Both the position numbers and the translations under genes were made by a program. Shown here in pieces: positions 1 to 9,575 of a stretch of 64,000 bases of DNA (position 1 is its first letter; every line of letters begins with the position of its first letter). The notes under the pieces are model-generated. The model was given only the letters and a program-made list of their open reading frames with translations. It had not been told where the DNA came from and made no database searches. Origin of the DNA: Bradyrhizobium sp. (GTDB lineage: Bacteria > Pseudomonadota > Alphaproteobacteria > Rhizobiales > Xanthobacteraceae). The stretch spans positions 25,916-89,915 of the forward strand of contig NZ_SSNA01000100.1 in NCBI RefSeq assembly GCF_004799445.1, given 5' to 3'.

Positions 1-1200
1 CGGCGTGTTGGAATCGCCGCGCACCCACAGAATGCCTTCCTCGTTGTCGCCGACCTCGCGGCCGTCGCTGCTTTTCAAGGCAATTTCATAGCCGGGCACC
101 CGAAGCCCGGCGGCGCCGAGTTTCTTCTTTTCCGGCCGGTTGCACAGATAGATGTGCAGCACTTCCGTGGAGCCGAGGCCTTCGATGATCTCAAGGCCAG
201 TCAGCGCCTTCCAGCCGTTGAATACCTCGACGGACAGCACCTCGGCGGCGGACAGCGCCATGCGCAGCGAGGAAAAATCGGTATCCGCCGCGCCTTCGGC
301 TTTGGTCAGGGACGTATAGAGCGTCGGCAGTCCGAAAAACACGCTGGGACGATAACGCTCGATCGCCTCGAAGATCGCCTGGGGTTTCGGCTGGCCAGGC
401 AGCAGCAGGGTCGCCGCCCCCGCGGCGAACGGAAAGGTGATGGAATTGCCGAAACCATAGGCGAAGAACATCTTCGGTACGGAAAAGCAGATGTCGCTGG
501 ATTCGAGCTTCAGAACGTTCTGCGCGAAGGCCAGATCGCTATAGGCCATGTCGTGCTGCAGATGGACGATGCCCTTGGGCCGGCCGGTCGAGCCCGACGA
601 ATACATCCAGAACGCCATCTCGTTGCGATCGGTAGCAGCCTCGGCCAGATCGGCGGGAAATGCCGGCAGCCATCGCTCCGCGACGATGATGTTCGGCACC
701 GCCTGCTCGCTCGCCGTGCCGTTGACCACGATCAGGGTGCGCAAGGCGGTATCCGCGCAGGCCGTGCGGTCGAAACGTGCGCAAAACTCGGCGTCGGCAA
801 CGGCGACCGTGGCGGCGGAATCCGACAGGTAAAACTGCAGCAGGTCCGGCGGCGTCAGCGTGTTGATCAAAAGCGGCACCAAGCCGGCGCGAACCGCGCC
901 GAAAAACGCCGCCGGATAGGCCGGCGTATCGTCCAGAAACATCAGAATACGGTCGCCGCGCTTGAGCCCGAGCGAGAGAAAGCCGTGGCCCCATTGCGAG
1001 GCCTCGGCGCAAAGCTCACAATAGCTGCGCGTCCCGGCAGGCCCGGTAAGTGCCAGCCGGTCGCTGCGGCCGTTGCCGAGATTGTCGAACAGGATGCGGC
1101 TCGCATTATAGGTTTGCGGAATCGAAAAGCCGATTTCGCGCGCGCCGGGACTGTCGGCTGCGACCTGATCGATGATCTCAGGCGGCCTGGACGACATCAT
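1..1200 (-). CDS. Benzoate-CoA ligase family (aryl-CoA ligase), 3' end cut by window edge
   Basis: Expected to adenylate an aromatic acid and transfer it to CoA. Four hundred codons are visible before the window edge; the family is about 520 residues, so the C-terminal lid domain is missing here. Reading from 1200 leftward I see the ANL phosphate-binding loop (YSSGSTGRPKG), then an AYGFGNS segment and a GSTE motif, the order expected of benzoate/4-hydroxybenzoate-CoA ligases. The first ATG (1198-1200) overlaps the TGA of the monooxygenase gene at 1197-1199, so the two are translationally coupled. With an aryl-CoA hydroxylase as partner, the acid is more likely salicylate or anthranilate than benzoate, but that is inference. 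Confidence 0.85.
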   Translation of the reverse strand, partial: MMSSRPPEIIDQVAADSPGAREIGFSIPQTYNASRILFDNLGNGRSDRLALTGPAGTRSYCELCAEASQWGHGFLSLGLKRGDRILMFLDDTPAYPAAFFGAVRAGLVPLLINTLTPPDLLQFYLSDSAATVAVADAEFCARFDRTACADTALRTLIVVNGTASEQAVPNIIVAERWLPAFPADLAEAATDRNEMAFWMYSSGSTGRPKGIVHLQHDMAYSDLAFAQNVLKLESSDICFSVPKMFFAYGFGNSITFPFAAGAATLLLPGQPKPQAIFEAIERYRPSVFFGLPTLYTSLTKAEGAADTDFSSLRMALSAAEVLSVEVFNGWKALTGLEIIEGLGSTEVLHIYLCNRPEKKKLGAAGLRVPGYEIALKSSDGREVGDNEEGILWVRGDSNTP

Positions 1201-2345
1201 GCCTTGCCTCCGCCTGCGGAAAGCCGCCGCGATGCCTCGTAGCCCGCCATGAAGCCGGGCGACATCGCGCGCAGGCGCGCGTCATCGATCCGCCCGGAGC
1301 GGGTGATGTAGCTATAGGCGAAATCCATCAGCTCGAGCTGCATGTGCTCGGGGAATTGCGCATACCAGTCGGCGCTGGTGCGCGCCGCGGTTACCAGCTT
1401 CTTGACGATCGGCTGGCGCTCGCGCATGTAGCGGCCAAGTGCTGCGGCCACGTCGAGCTCCGCTTCCAACGCCTTGGTGAGCGCGATCGCGTCCTCGATG
1501 GCGAGCCGCGTTCCCGATCCGATCGAGAAATGCGCCGAGTGCAGGGCGTCGCCGATCAGCACCATATTTTTGAATGACCAGCGCTCGTTCCAGATCCACG
1601 GAAAATTGCGCCAGACCGATTTGTTCGACACCAGTTCATGGCCGTCGAGGGTGGCGGCGAACACCTGCTCGCAAATAGCTTTGGATTGATCGACCGTCTT
1701 GTCGGCAAAGCCGTAACGCTGCCAGGTCGGCAAATCGCATTCGACCAGGAACGTGCTCATGCCGGGCGAATAGCGGTAGTGATGGGCGTTGAAGGTGCCG
1801 AGGTCGGTTTTCACGAAGGTCTGCGACAGCGTTTCGAACCGCTTCGTGGTGCCATACCAGGCGAATTTGTTGGCCGAGTAGGACAGCGAGGTGCCGAAAT
1901 CGCCCTCGAAGGCGCGGCGCACCAGCGAGTTCAGGCCATCGGCCGCGACGATCAGGTCGTAGCCGGCCAGCTGGTCGACGGAGGTGATCGGCGTGCCGTA
2001 GCGCGGTGCGACCCCGACCGAAGCCGCGCGCGCCTGCAGGATACCGAGCAGCTCGAGCCGGCCGATCGAGGAAAAGCCGACGCCGTCGATCTCGACGCTT
2101 TCGCCGCGCAAATGGAGCGTGATGTTCCGCCAGCTCTCCATCCTTGGCGTGATCGCATCGACCGTGTCGGGATCATCGGCGCGCAGGAATTCGAGCGCCT
2201 GCTCGGAGAACACCACGCCGAAGCCCCAGGTGGCGCCGGCAGCGTTCTGTTCGAACAGATCGATCTGCGCGTCGGGGTGGCGCTTCTTCCAGAGATAGCT
2301 GAAGTAGAGGCCGCCGGGGCCTCCGCCGATGACGGCGATGCGCAC
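1197..2345 (-). CDS. FAD-dependent aryl-CoA monooxygenase (anthraniloyl-/salicylyl-CoA hydroxylase-like)
   Basis: A 382-residue flavoprotein monooxygenase of the p-hydroxybenzoate-hydroxylase fold. The dinucleotide-binding GGGPGG lies at residues 7-12, and a second FAD contact (GDALHSAHFSIGSG) lies near residue 290. The sequence resembles the N-terminal monooxygenase half of 2-aminobenzoyl-CoA monooxygenase/reductase and salicylyl-CoA 5-hydroxylase. The C-terminal old-yellow-enzyme-like reductase of the former is absent; the protein ends before the ligase gene. I chose the GTG start at 2343-2345 because a strong GGGAGGGAAGG ribosome site precedes it and the Rossmann strand (RIAVIGGG) begins at once; an open frame continues upstream to 2528 but adds an implausible leader. 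The ligase gene overlaps its stop. Substrate is unresolved. Confidence 0.8.
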   Translation of the reverse strand: MRIAVIGGGPGGLYFSYLWKKRHPDAQIDLFEQNAAGATWGFGVVFSEQALEFLRADDPDTVDAITPRMESWRNITLHLRGESVEIDGVGFSSIGRLELLGILQARAASVGVAPRYGTPITSVDQLAGYDLIVAADGLNSLVRRAFEGDFGTSLSYSANKFAWYGTTKRFETLSQTFVKTDLGTFNAHHYRYSPGMSTFLVECDLPTWQRYGFADKTVDQSKAICEQVFAATLDGHELVSNKSVWRNFPWIWNERWSFKNMVLIGDALHSAHFSIGSGTRLAIEDAIALTKALEAELDVAAALGRYMRERQPIVKKLVTAARTSADWYAQFPEHMQLELMDFAYSYITRSGRIDDARLRAMSPGFMAGYEASRRLSAGGGKA

Positions 2346-2678
2346 GCCTTCCCTCCCTGATCGACAGTATACTGACGAATTGGCCCGAGAATAATCCGTG
2401 CCGGGCGACCGCGCCAGAGGAATTATTCGACGAATGCGGCATCTCGCAGCCTCTCCGGCATACACGCCCGTCTGGCGAGACTGGTGCCACAGCCGATCGG
2501 GTTCGCACCCGAAGCAGATTTTTCGCAACGCCGTGCCGCATCAATCGGATCGAAGCGTTGAAAGGTCGACTAAAATCCAGCGAACGGCATCATTTTCTTT
2601 CGAGTTTCGCCGTGAGCGGATTGTTGCTATCCTTGGATGGCGGAAGCGCCCCTCTGAGCGAGACAGTTGGAGGCCGGG
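2346..2678. promoter_or_regulatory. Divergent intergenic region with a palindrome CAGTATACTG
   Basis: This 333-base gap separates the leftward aryl-CoA operon from the rightward RND operon. A perfect 10-bp palindrome, CAGTATACTG, sits at 2365-2374, about 20 bases upstream of the monooxygenase start, where a repressor (for example MarR or GntR type) would block transcription or initiation. No regulator gene is adjacent. I see no convincing ORF in the gap. Confidence 0.4.
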
Positions 2679-3881
2679 ATGAAGCCGATGCGGTTGCCAG
2701 CAGGCTCCAGGCTGAATGGTCGCACAAGGCCTGCAGCCGTCGCTATCGGCCAGATTGCGCTCGCGATACCGTTATTCGCCGCGTTAGGCGCCTGCGAACA
2801 AAATACCTTCGTGCCGCCGCCGCCGCCGAAGGTCGACGTCGGCCAGCCGCTGCGGCAGAACATCACGCGTTTTCTCGAGGCCACCGGCAACACCGCACCC
2901 ATTCAGACGGTCGATCTCGTGGCCAGGGTGCAGGGCATCCTGCAATCGATCAACTACAAGGATGGCACCTTCGTGAAGGAAGGCGCGACGCTGTTCACGA
3001 TCGAGCCCGAAACCTACAAGCTCAAGGTGGAGCAGGCGCAAGCGGCCGAGGCCGGCGCGCAGGCATCGCTGAAGCAGGCCGAAGCCGACTACAAGCGTCA
3101 GGTTGATCTGGTCGCCCGGCAAGCCGTCTCGCAGGCGACGCTGGATACGTCGACGTCTTCACGCGATAATGCCCAGGCCAACCTGCAGCAAGCTCAGGCC
3201 AATACCAAGATCGCGCAGGTCAATTTCGGCTATACCAATGTGGTCGCGCCATTCGACGGCATTGTCAGCGCGCACCTGGTCTCGGTGGGAGAACTCGTCG
3301 GCGCGGCGTCGCCGACCCAGCTCGCGACCATCGTGCAGCTTGACCCGATCTACGTGAACTTCACCGTCAACGAACAGGATGTGCTGCGAATCCGGGCTGA
3401 GGCCAAGCGGCGGGGACTGACGACGAACGATCTCACGCAGTTGCCGATCGAGATCGGGCTGCAGACCGAGAGCGGCTATCCGCACACTGGCAAGCTCGAT
3501 TATGCCGCGCCGACGATCAACCAGTCGACCGGCACGCTTGCGGTGCGCGGCGTTCTGCCGAATGCCGACCGTATATTGCTGCCCGGCTATTACGTTCGTG
3601 TCCGTGTTCCCCTTGATCAGCAGCCAAACGCGCTGCTCGTGCCGGACGCGGCGTTGGGCAGCGATCAGGCCGGACGCTATCTGCTCGTGGTGAACGGCGA
3701 CAATGTCGTTGAGCAGCGCAAGGTCCGGACCGGGCCGGTCGAGGGTGACTTGCGCGTCATCGAAAGCGGTCTCAATGCCGAGGACCGTGTCGTCATCGCC
3801 GGGCTGCTGCGTGCAATCCCCGGACAAAAGGTCGATCCGCAACTGCAGAAAATCGAGCCGAGCCAAGCGACATCGAATTAG
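2679..3881 (+). CDS. RND efflux periplasmic adaptor (membrane fusion lipoprotein)
   Basis: Adaptor linking an inner-membrane RND pump to an outer-membrane channel. The N-terminus is basic then hydrophobic and ends in a lipobox (LGAC), so this is a lipoprotein. It continues with the biotinyl-lipoyl-like half (GILQSINYKDGTFVKEG), an Ala/Gln-rich coiled-coil hairpin (KVEQAQAAEAGAQASLKQAE), the second lipoyl half (VVAPFDGIVS) and the beta-barrel and membrane-proximal domains. The length of 400 residues is normal. I chose ATG 2679, preceded by GGAG at 2670, over a TTG at 2667. The pump gene follows after 8 bases. No outer-membrane factor (TolC-like) gene is present, so a shared one is presumably used. 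Confidence 0.93.
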   Translation: MKPMRLPAGSRLNGRTRPAAVAIGQIALAIPLFAALGACEQNTFVPPPPPKVDVGQPLRQNITRFLEATGNTAPIQTVDLVARVQGILQSINYKDGTFVKEGATLFTIEPETYKLKVEQAQAAEAGAQASLKQAEADYKRQVDLVARQAVSQATLDTSTSSRDNAQANLQQAQANTKIAQVNFGYTNVVAPFDGIVSAHLVSVGELVGAASPTQLATIVQLDPIYVNFTVNEQDVLRIRAEAKRRGLTTNDLTQLPIEIGLQTESGYPHTGKLDYAAPTINQSTGTLAVRGVLPNADRILLPGYYVRVRVPLDQQPNALLVPDAALGSDQAGRYLLVVNGDNVVEQRKVRTGPVEGDLRVIESGLNAEDRVVIAGLLRAIPGQKVDPQLQKIEPSQATSN

Positions 3882-3889
3882 GGCCGAGC

Positions 3890-6800
3890 ATGATTTCGAA
3901 ATTCTTCATCGAGCGGCCGGTTCTTTCCAACGTGATCGCGATCCTGATGATCCTGATCGGCGGCGTGGCATTGTTCAGCCTTGCCGTCGCGCAGTATCCG
4001 GACGTTGTGCCGCCGACGGTGCAGGTCACGACGCGTTATCCTGGCGCCAGCGCCAAGACCGTCATCGATACCGTGGCGCTGCCGATCGAGCAGCAAGTCA
4101 ACGGTGTCGAGGACATGATCTATATGCAGTCCTATAGCGGCGCCGACGGCACCTACACGCTCACGGTCACTTTCAAGATCGGCACCGACCTCAACTTCGC
4201 GCAGGTGCTGGTGCAGAACCGGGTGTCGAGCGCGCTGTCGTCGCTGCCGCAGTCGGTTCAGAACCAGGGCGTCACCGTGCAGAAGAAGTCGACGGCGATC
4301 CTGCTGTTCGTGACGCTGACTTCCCCGAACGCGACCTACGACGGTCTTTTCCTCAGCAATTACGCCACCATCAGTATCCGGGACGAGCTATCGCGGTTGC
4401 CGGGGGTCGGCAATGTGACGGTGTTCGGCGCCGGCCAGTATTCGATGCGGGTGTGGCTCGATCCGAACAAGCTGCAGGCGCGCGGGCTGATGCCGCAGGA
4501 CGTCATCCAGGCGATCCAGCAGCAGAGCCAGCAGGTGACCGCGGGGCAGGTCGGCATGCCGCCGACGCCCCCCGGACAGGCGTTCCAATATACGCTGAAC
4601 GTCAACGGCCAGCTCGACGACGCGAGCCAGTTCGAAGCTATCGTCGTCAAGACCGGCAACAATGGCGACGTGACCCGGGTCCGCGACGTTGGCCATGTCG
4701 AGCTCGGTGCGCAGACCTACAGCCAGATATTCTCGCTCAACAAGAAGCCGGCCACCGGCATCGGCGTGTTCCAGTCTCCCGGCGCCAACGCGCTTGAAGT
4801 CGAGAAGGCGGTGAAGAAAAAGATGGCCGAGCTGGCGGCGCAGTTTCCGCAGGACGTCAGATACGACACGCCGTTCGACACCACCAAGTTCGTCTCGGAG
4901 TCGATCAACGAGGTCTACAAGACGCTGATCGAAGCCGGCTTGCTGGTTCTCGTCGTGATCCTTGTCTTCCTGCAGGACTGGCGCGCGATGCTGGTCCCGG
5001 CGACCACCGTGCCGGTGACCATCATCGGTGCGTTCGCGGCGATGGCGGCGCTCGGGTTCACCATCAACCTGTCGACATTGTTTGCGATAGTGCTCGCGAT
5101 CGGCATCGTGGTGGACGACGCCATCGTCGTCGTCGAAGGTGCCGCCCACAACATCGAAAAGGGAATGTCCGGTCATGACGCCGCGATCAGCGCGATGGAC
5201 GCCCTGTTCGCGCCGATCATCGGGATCACGCTGGTTTTGATATCGGTGTTTCTGCCGGCGGCGTTCCTGCCGGGACTGACCGGCCGCATGTATGCGCAGT
5301 TCGCGCTGGTGATCGCCGCGACCGCGCTACTCAGCGCCGTCAACGCGGCCACGCTGAAACCGACCCAATGCGCGCTGTGGCTGCGCCGGCCGGTGCCAAT
5401 GGGCCAGCGCAACTGGTTCTACCGCGGCTTCAACTCGGTTTATAACCGCCTCGAGCGCGGCTACGCCGGGTTGATCGGCCGGATGTCCGCGCACAGCAAT
5501 CTGTCGGTGATCATTGCCCTGGTCCTGATCGGCATCGGCGGCTACGGCCTGTCGCGGGTGCCGACCGGCTTCATTCCGATCGAGGATCAAGGCTATCTGC
5601 TGGTCGCCGTGCAGTTGCCCGATGGCGCGGCGCTCGATCGCACCCAGCGTGTGCTGGACCAGGTCAGCGAAATCGCCGGTAAGACCCCCGGGGTCGAGCA
5701 GGTGATCAGCATCGCCGGCCTGTCGGCCCTCGACGGCAGTTCAAGCCTCGCCAATGCCGGGGTCGCCTATTTGATCCTGAAGGAATGGAGTGCACGCGGA
5801 CCCGGCCAGGATCTGCGGTCGCTGTTCGTTGGCCTGAACGCGAAGCTGGCGGAGATCCAGCAAGCGCGGATCCTGGTGATCCCGCCACCGCCGATTCAGG
5901 GCATCGGCAACGCCGCGGGCTTCGCCATGCAGGTTGAATTGCGCGACGGCAATTCCGACTTCGCCAAGCTGCAAGCCATCACCGACGCGGTCGTGGCCAA
6001 TGCGCAGACACAAAGCGCGCTGCAGCGCGTCAGTTCGCCGTTTCGTTCGTCGGTTCCGCAGTTCGACGTCGAGGTCGACCGCGTCAAGACCCAGACCCTG
6101 CATGTCACCACCGATCAGGTGTTCTCGACGCTGGCCTCCTATCTGGGATCGTCCTACGTCAACCAGTTCACCAGGTTCGGCCGCACCTTCCAGGTCTACA
6201 CCCAGGCGGATTCGCAATTTCGCCTGGCGCTGCGGGATATTGAAAATCTGATGGTCCGCAACCAGCAGGGCGACATGGTCCCACTGGGCACGCTGGCGAC
6301 CATCACGCCGTCGGTAGGTCCTTCGCTGATCAGCCTGTATAACCTCTATCCGTCCGCGACCATCATCGGCCTGCCGGCCCAGGGCTACAGCTCCGGTCAG
6401 TCGATGGCGCTGATGGAACAGATCGCGGCCAAGACCTTGCCGCCGGGCACGGGCTACGAGTGGACGGCGATGTCGTATCAGGAGAAGTCCGTCGGCAACC
6501 AGATCTACTATACGTTCGGCCTTGCGTTGCTGCTGGTCTATCTGGTGCTGGCCGGGCAATATGAAAGCTGGCTCGCGCCGATCTCGGTCATTTTGGCCGT
6601 GCCGCTGTCACTGCTCGGCCCGATGGCCGTGCTCACCGGACTAAGAATCGAGAACAATCTCTATACGCAAATCGGGCTGATCTTGCTGATCGCGCTGTCG
6701 GCGAAGAACGCCATTCTCATCGTCGAAGTCGCCCTGGAGCTGCATGTGCGCGACCGCAAGCCGTTGCTGGAATCCGCGGTCGAGGCGGCGCGGGCGCGCT

Positions 6801-7066
6801 TCCGGCCGATCCTCATGACATCGTTCGCCTTCATTCTCGGCGTGCTGCCGCTGGTCACCGCCAGCGGCGCCGGCGCCAGCGCCCGCAAGTCGATCGGTAT
6901 CACCGTGTTTTCAGGAATGATCGCTTCGACCTGCCTCGCCGTGCTGTTCGTCCCGACGTTTTTTATCGTGGTTCAGCGCTTCGAGAATTGGCTCGCGGAG
7001 CGAAAGAGAAAAACACCGGCGACGCAACCGATTCCGCAGTCGCCGGGCGCCACGTCTACACCCTGA
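3890..7066 (+). CDS. RND multidrug efflux transporter, HAE1 family
   Basis: Proton-driven inner-membrane pump, 1058 residues. The amphipathic start MISKFFIERPVLSNV, the large periplasmic loops and the TM4 signature GIVVDDAIVVVE with its paired aspartates are typical of AcrB/MexB-type hydrophobe exporters. The C-terminal half repeats the fold (MTSFAFILGVLPL). It is cotranscribed with the adaptor. The last 11 bases overlap the convergent reductase gene, so no terminator fits between the two stops. Substrates cannot be read from the sequence. Confidence 0.95.
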   Translation: MISKFFIERPVLSNVIAILMILIGGVALFSLAVAQYPDVVPPTVQVTTRYPGASAKTVIDTVALPIEQQVNGVEDMIYMQSYSGADGTYTLTVTFKIGTDLNFAQVLVQNRVSSALSSLPQSVQNQGVTVQKKSTAILLFVTLTSPNATYDGLFLSNYATISIRDELSRLPGVGNVTVFGAGQYSMRVWLDPNKLQARGLMPQDVIQAIQQQSQQVTAGQVGMPPTPPGQAFQYTLNVNGQLDDASQFEAIVVKTGNNGDVTRVRDVGHVELGAQTYSQIFSLNKKPATGIGVFQSPGANALEVEKAVKKKMAELAAQFPQDVRYDTPFDTTKFVSESINEVYKTLIEAGLLVLVVILVFLQDWRAMLVPATTVPVTIIGAFAAMAALGFTINLSTLFAIVLAIGIVVDDAIVVVEGAAHNIEKGMSGHDAAISAMDALFAPIIGITLVLISVFLPAAFLPGLTGRMYAQFALVIAATALLSAVNAATLKPTQCALWLRRPVPMGQRNWFYRGFNSVYNRLERGYAGLIGRMSAHSNLSVIIALVLIGIGGYGLSRVPTGFIPIEDQGYLLVAVQLPDGAALDRTQRVLDQVSEIAGKTPGVEQVISIAGLSALDGSSSLANAGVAYLILKEWSARGPGQDLRSLFVGLNAKLAEIQQARILVIPPPPIQGIGNAAGFAMQVELRDGNSDFAKLQAITDAVVANAQTQSALQRVSSPFRSSVPQFDVEVDRVKTQTLHVTTDQVFSTLASYLGSSYVNQFTRFGRTFQVYTQADSQFRLALRDIENLMVRNQQGDMVPLGTLATITPSVGPSLISLYNLYPSATIIGLPAQGYSSGQSMALMEQIAAKTLPPGTGYEWTAMSYQEKSVGNQIYYTFGLALLLVYLVLAGQYESWLAPISVILAVPLSLLGPMAVLTGLRIENNLYTQIGLILLIALSAKNAILIVEVALELHVRDRKPLLESAVEAARARFRPILMTSFAFILGVLPLVTASGAGASARKSIGITVFSGMIASTCLAVLFVPTFFIVVQRFENWLAERKRKTPATQPIPQSPGATSTP

Positions 7067-8057
7067 TCATCCGCTTGCCGCGGTTTTCGCCGGCGAGTAG
7101 TCCGATCAGCGCCTTCGGCGTGTTCTCCAGGCCCTCGATGACGTCCTCCTGCACCTTGAGCTTGCCGGAGGCGACCCATGATTGCAGGTCGCGCAGCGCC
7201 TCGTTGCGCCGATCCATGAAGTCCATCACGATGAAGCCCTGCATGGTCAGGCGCTTGACCACGATCAGGCCGGGCACGCCGCGTGGCCCGGTGGCTGACG
7301 GCGCGCCGTCATATTGCGAGATCGCGCCGCAGCAGGCGATGCGGCCGCGATTGTTCATCTGCGCCAGGCAGGCTTCGAGAATGTCGCCGCCGACATTGTC
7401 GAAATAGACATCGATGCCATTGGGCGCCGCGGCCTTGAGCGCCTTGAACACCGCACCGTCCTTGTAATCGACCGCGGCATCGAAGCCGAGTTCGGACGTC
7501 AGCCAGTGACATTTGTCCTTGCCGCCGGCAATGCCGACGACGCGGCAGCCCTTGATCTTGGCGATCTGGCCGACGATCGAGCCCACCGAGCCGGCGGCAG
7601 CCGAGACCACCACGGTCTCCCCGGCCTTCGGCTTGCCGACGTCGAGCAGTCCGAAATAGGCGGTGAGGCCGGCGACGCCGTAGACGCTGAGCAAATGCGT
7701 CATCGGTTCGATCTTCGGCATTTTCGCCAAATGCTTTGCCGGCACCGCCGCGTAATCCTGCCAGCCGGTATCGCCGAACACGATGTCGCCGGGCGAAAGT
7801 CCCGGCGCCTTTGATGAGACGACTTCGGCGATGCCGCCGCCGGCCATGACCGTATTGGGCTCGACGGCCGCGCGATAGGTCGCGCCATGCATCCACGCCC
7901 GGTTGGCGGCATCAAGCGAGATATAACGCACCCGCAGCAACGCCTCGCCATCGCCGGGTTCGGGGATAGCGCCTTCAGTCATTTTGAAATGCTCGGGTCC
8001 AAGTTTTCCGGTCGGCTTTTCCTTGAGCAGGACCTGGCGATTGACACCGTCACTCAT
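7056..8057 (-). CDS. NADP-dependent oxidoreductase, CurA-like MDR family
   Basis: A 333-residue zinc-independent medium-chain reductase related to curcumin reductase CurA and leukotriene-B4 12-hydroxydehydrogenase. The nucleotide-binding segment AAAGSVGSIVGQ and the MDR pattern of a GroES-like N-terminus followed by a Rossmann domain are visible, with no structural or catalytic zinc cysteine cluster. Family members reduce the double bond of alpha,beta-unsaturated ketones or aldehydes with NADPH. Its 3' end overlaps the RND pump gene on the other strand by 11 bases. It appears to be a single-gene unit; about 210 bases separate its start from the symporter gene. Confidence 0.88.
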   Translation of the reverse strand: MSDGVNRQVLLKEKPTGKLGPEHFKMTEGAIPEPGDGEALLRVRYISLDAANRAWMHGATYRAAVEPNTVMAGGGIAEVVSSKAPGLSPGDIVFGDTGWQDYAAVPAKHLAKMPKIEPMTHLLSVYGVAGLTAYFGLLDVGKPKAGETVVVSAAAGSVGSIVGQIAKIKGCRVVGIAGGKDKCHWLTSELGFDAAVDYKDGAVFKALKAAAPNGIDVYFDNVGGDILEACLAQMNNRGRIACCGAISQYDGAPSATGPRGVPGLIVVKRLTMQGFIVMDFMDRRNEALRDLQSWVASGKLKVQEDVIEGLENTPKALIGLLAGENRGKRMIRV

Positions 8058-8267
8058 GACAATTCCCTCCCGTTGAGATGGCTGTTCTTGATGCAGTCGG
8101 CGCGCAATAAACGCGCAGCCGCCGATTGTGCGTTGCGTAGAACGCTAAACGGCGGCCCCAAATTCCACAACGAGAACATTGTGGCAAACCGGCCTTGGGT
8201 TCAAGCGTGTTGCGTCGGCGGCGAAATCTGCCAAACTCGTGCCGCTGGGAACTTACGGGGGTAAGAA

Positions 8268-9563
8268 ATGTCGAACAGGTTTACGCAGTATATTCTGATC
8301 GCGATGGTGCTTGGCATCGTGATGGGGACGCTGGTCTTCAATTATCTGCCGGACATCCGGGCCGATATTGCATCAAGCGTAAACCTGATCGCGATGCTGT
8401 TCCTGCGCCTGATCAAGATGATCATCGCGCCGCTGGTTTTCGCAACCCTGGTCGGCGGCATCGCCCACATGGGCAGCGGCTCCAAGCTGGGACGGATTTT
8501 CGCCAAGACCATGGGCTGGTTCGTCAGCGCTTCGTTCGTCTCCCTGCTGCTCGGCCTGGTGATGGTCAACCTGCTGCAGCCGGGGGCCAATTTCCCGGGC
8601 ACCCTGCCGGACAAGGCGCAATCGACCGGATTGCCGGTGTCGGCCTTCTCGATCGAGAAATTCCTGACCCATCTGATTCCGACATCGATCGCGGATGCGA
8701 TGGCGCAGAACGAGATCCTGCAGATCGTGGTTTTCGCGGTGTTCTTCTCGGTCGCGCTGGGCGCGATGCCGGAGCGCTCCAAGCAGATGCTCTCGCTGAT
8801 CGACGACCTCGGTCACATCATGCTGAAGGTCACGGGCTATGTCATGCTGTTCGCGCCGATCGCGGTATGGGCAGCGATCATGGCGACGGTATCGAAGAAC
8901 GGCCTTGCCGTGTTGTGGAAGCTGATCGTCTTCATGGGCGGCTTCTATCTCTCGCTGCTGATCCTGTGGGGCATCCTCGTCGTCGTCGGCTTCATCGTCA
9001 TCGGGCCCAGATACGGCCATCTGTTGCGGCTGATCCGCGAACCGCTGATGATCGCGTTCTCGACGGCGAGTTCGGAAGCCGCCTATCCGAAGACGCTCGA
9101 GGGCCTCAACCGCTTCGGTGCTTCGTCGCGGATCTCGAGCTTCGTGCTGCCGCTGGGGTATTCCTTCAATCTCGACGGCACGATGATGTACTGCACGTTC
9201 GCCAGCATCTTCATCGCGCAGACCTACAAGATCGAGATGTCGCTCGGCACCCAATTGGCGATGTTGGCGACGCTGATGATTACCTCGAAGGGCGTTGCCG
9301 GCGTTCCCCGCGCCTCGCTGGTGGTGATCGCCTCGACGCTGAGCCAGTTCGGCATTCCAGAGGCGGGCCTATTGATGATCATGGGCATCGATACCTTCCT
9401 CGACATGGGACGCAGCGCCACCAATGTGATCGGCAACTCGCTCGCCACCTCCGTGGTGGCGAAGTGGGAGGGCGAACTCGCGCCCGAACACGCGCTCGGC
9501 CCCGACGACGTGGTGCCCCCGGACATGATTCCCGGCGAAATCCCTGCCATGGCCGGGCATTGA
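8268..9563 (+). CDS. Dicarboxylate/amino acid:cation symporter (DAACS family)
   Basis: Inner-membrane secondary transporter of the DctA/GltP family, 431 residues with several hydrophobic spans. Diagnostic segments are the serine-rich re-entrant loop (STASSEAAYPKTLEG), the NLDGTMMY motif in TM7 and DTFLDMGRSATNVIGNS in TM8, which hold the substrate-binding Asp, Arg and Asn. An acgggggtaag ribosome site precedes ATG 8268. The choice between dicarboxylates (succinate, malate) and glutamate/aspartate cannot be settled by eye. A family-3 solute-binding protein gene follows after only 12 bases, an uncommon pairing discussed in the findings. Confidence 0.92.
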   Translation: MSNRFTQYILIAMVLGIVMGTLVFNYLPDIRADIASSVNLIAMLFLRLIKMIIAPLVFATLVGGIAHMGSGSKLGRIFAKTMGWFVSASFVSLLLGLVMVNLLQPGANFPGTLPDKAQSTGLPVSAFSIEKFLTHLIPTSIADAMAQNEILQIVVFAVFFSVALGAMPERSKQMLSLIDDLGHIMLKVTGYVMLFAPIAVWAAIMATVSKNGLAVLWKLIVFMGGFYLSLLILWGILVVVGFIVIGPRYGHLLRLIREPLMIAFSTASSEAAYPKTLEGLNRFGASSRISSFVLPLGYSFNLDGTMMYCTFASIFIAQTYKIEMSLGTQLAMLATLMITSKGVAGVPRASLVVIASTLSQFGIPEAGLLMIMGIDTFLDMGRSATNVIGNSLATSVVAKWEGELAPEHALGPDDVVPPDMIPGEIPAMAGH

Positions 9564-9575
9564 CGGGAGCGATGC

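Noticed and set aside
1638..2360. Plus-strand 240-codon frame opposite the FAD monooxygenase
   Set aside because: A mirror frame of a GC-rich gene; no homology and the opposite strand encodes a complete flavoprotein.
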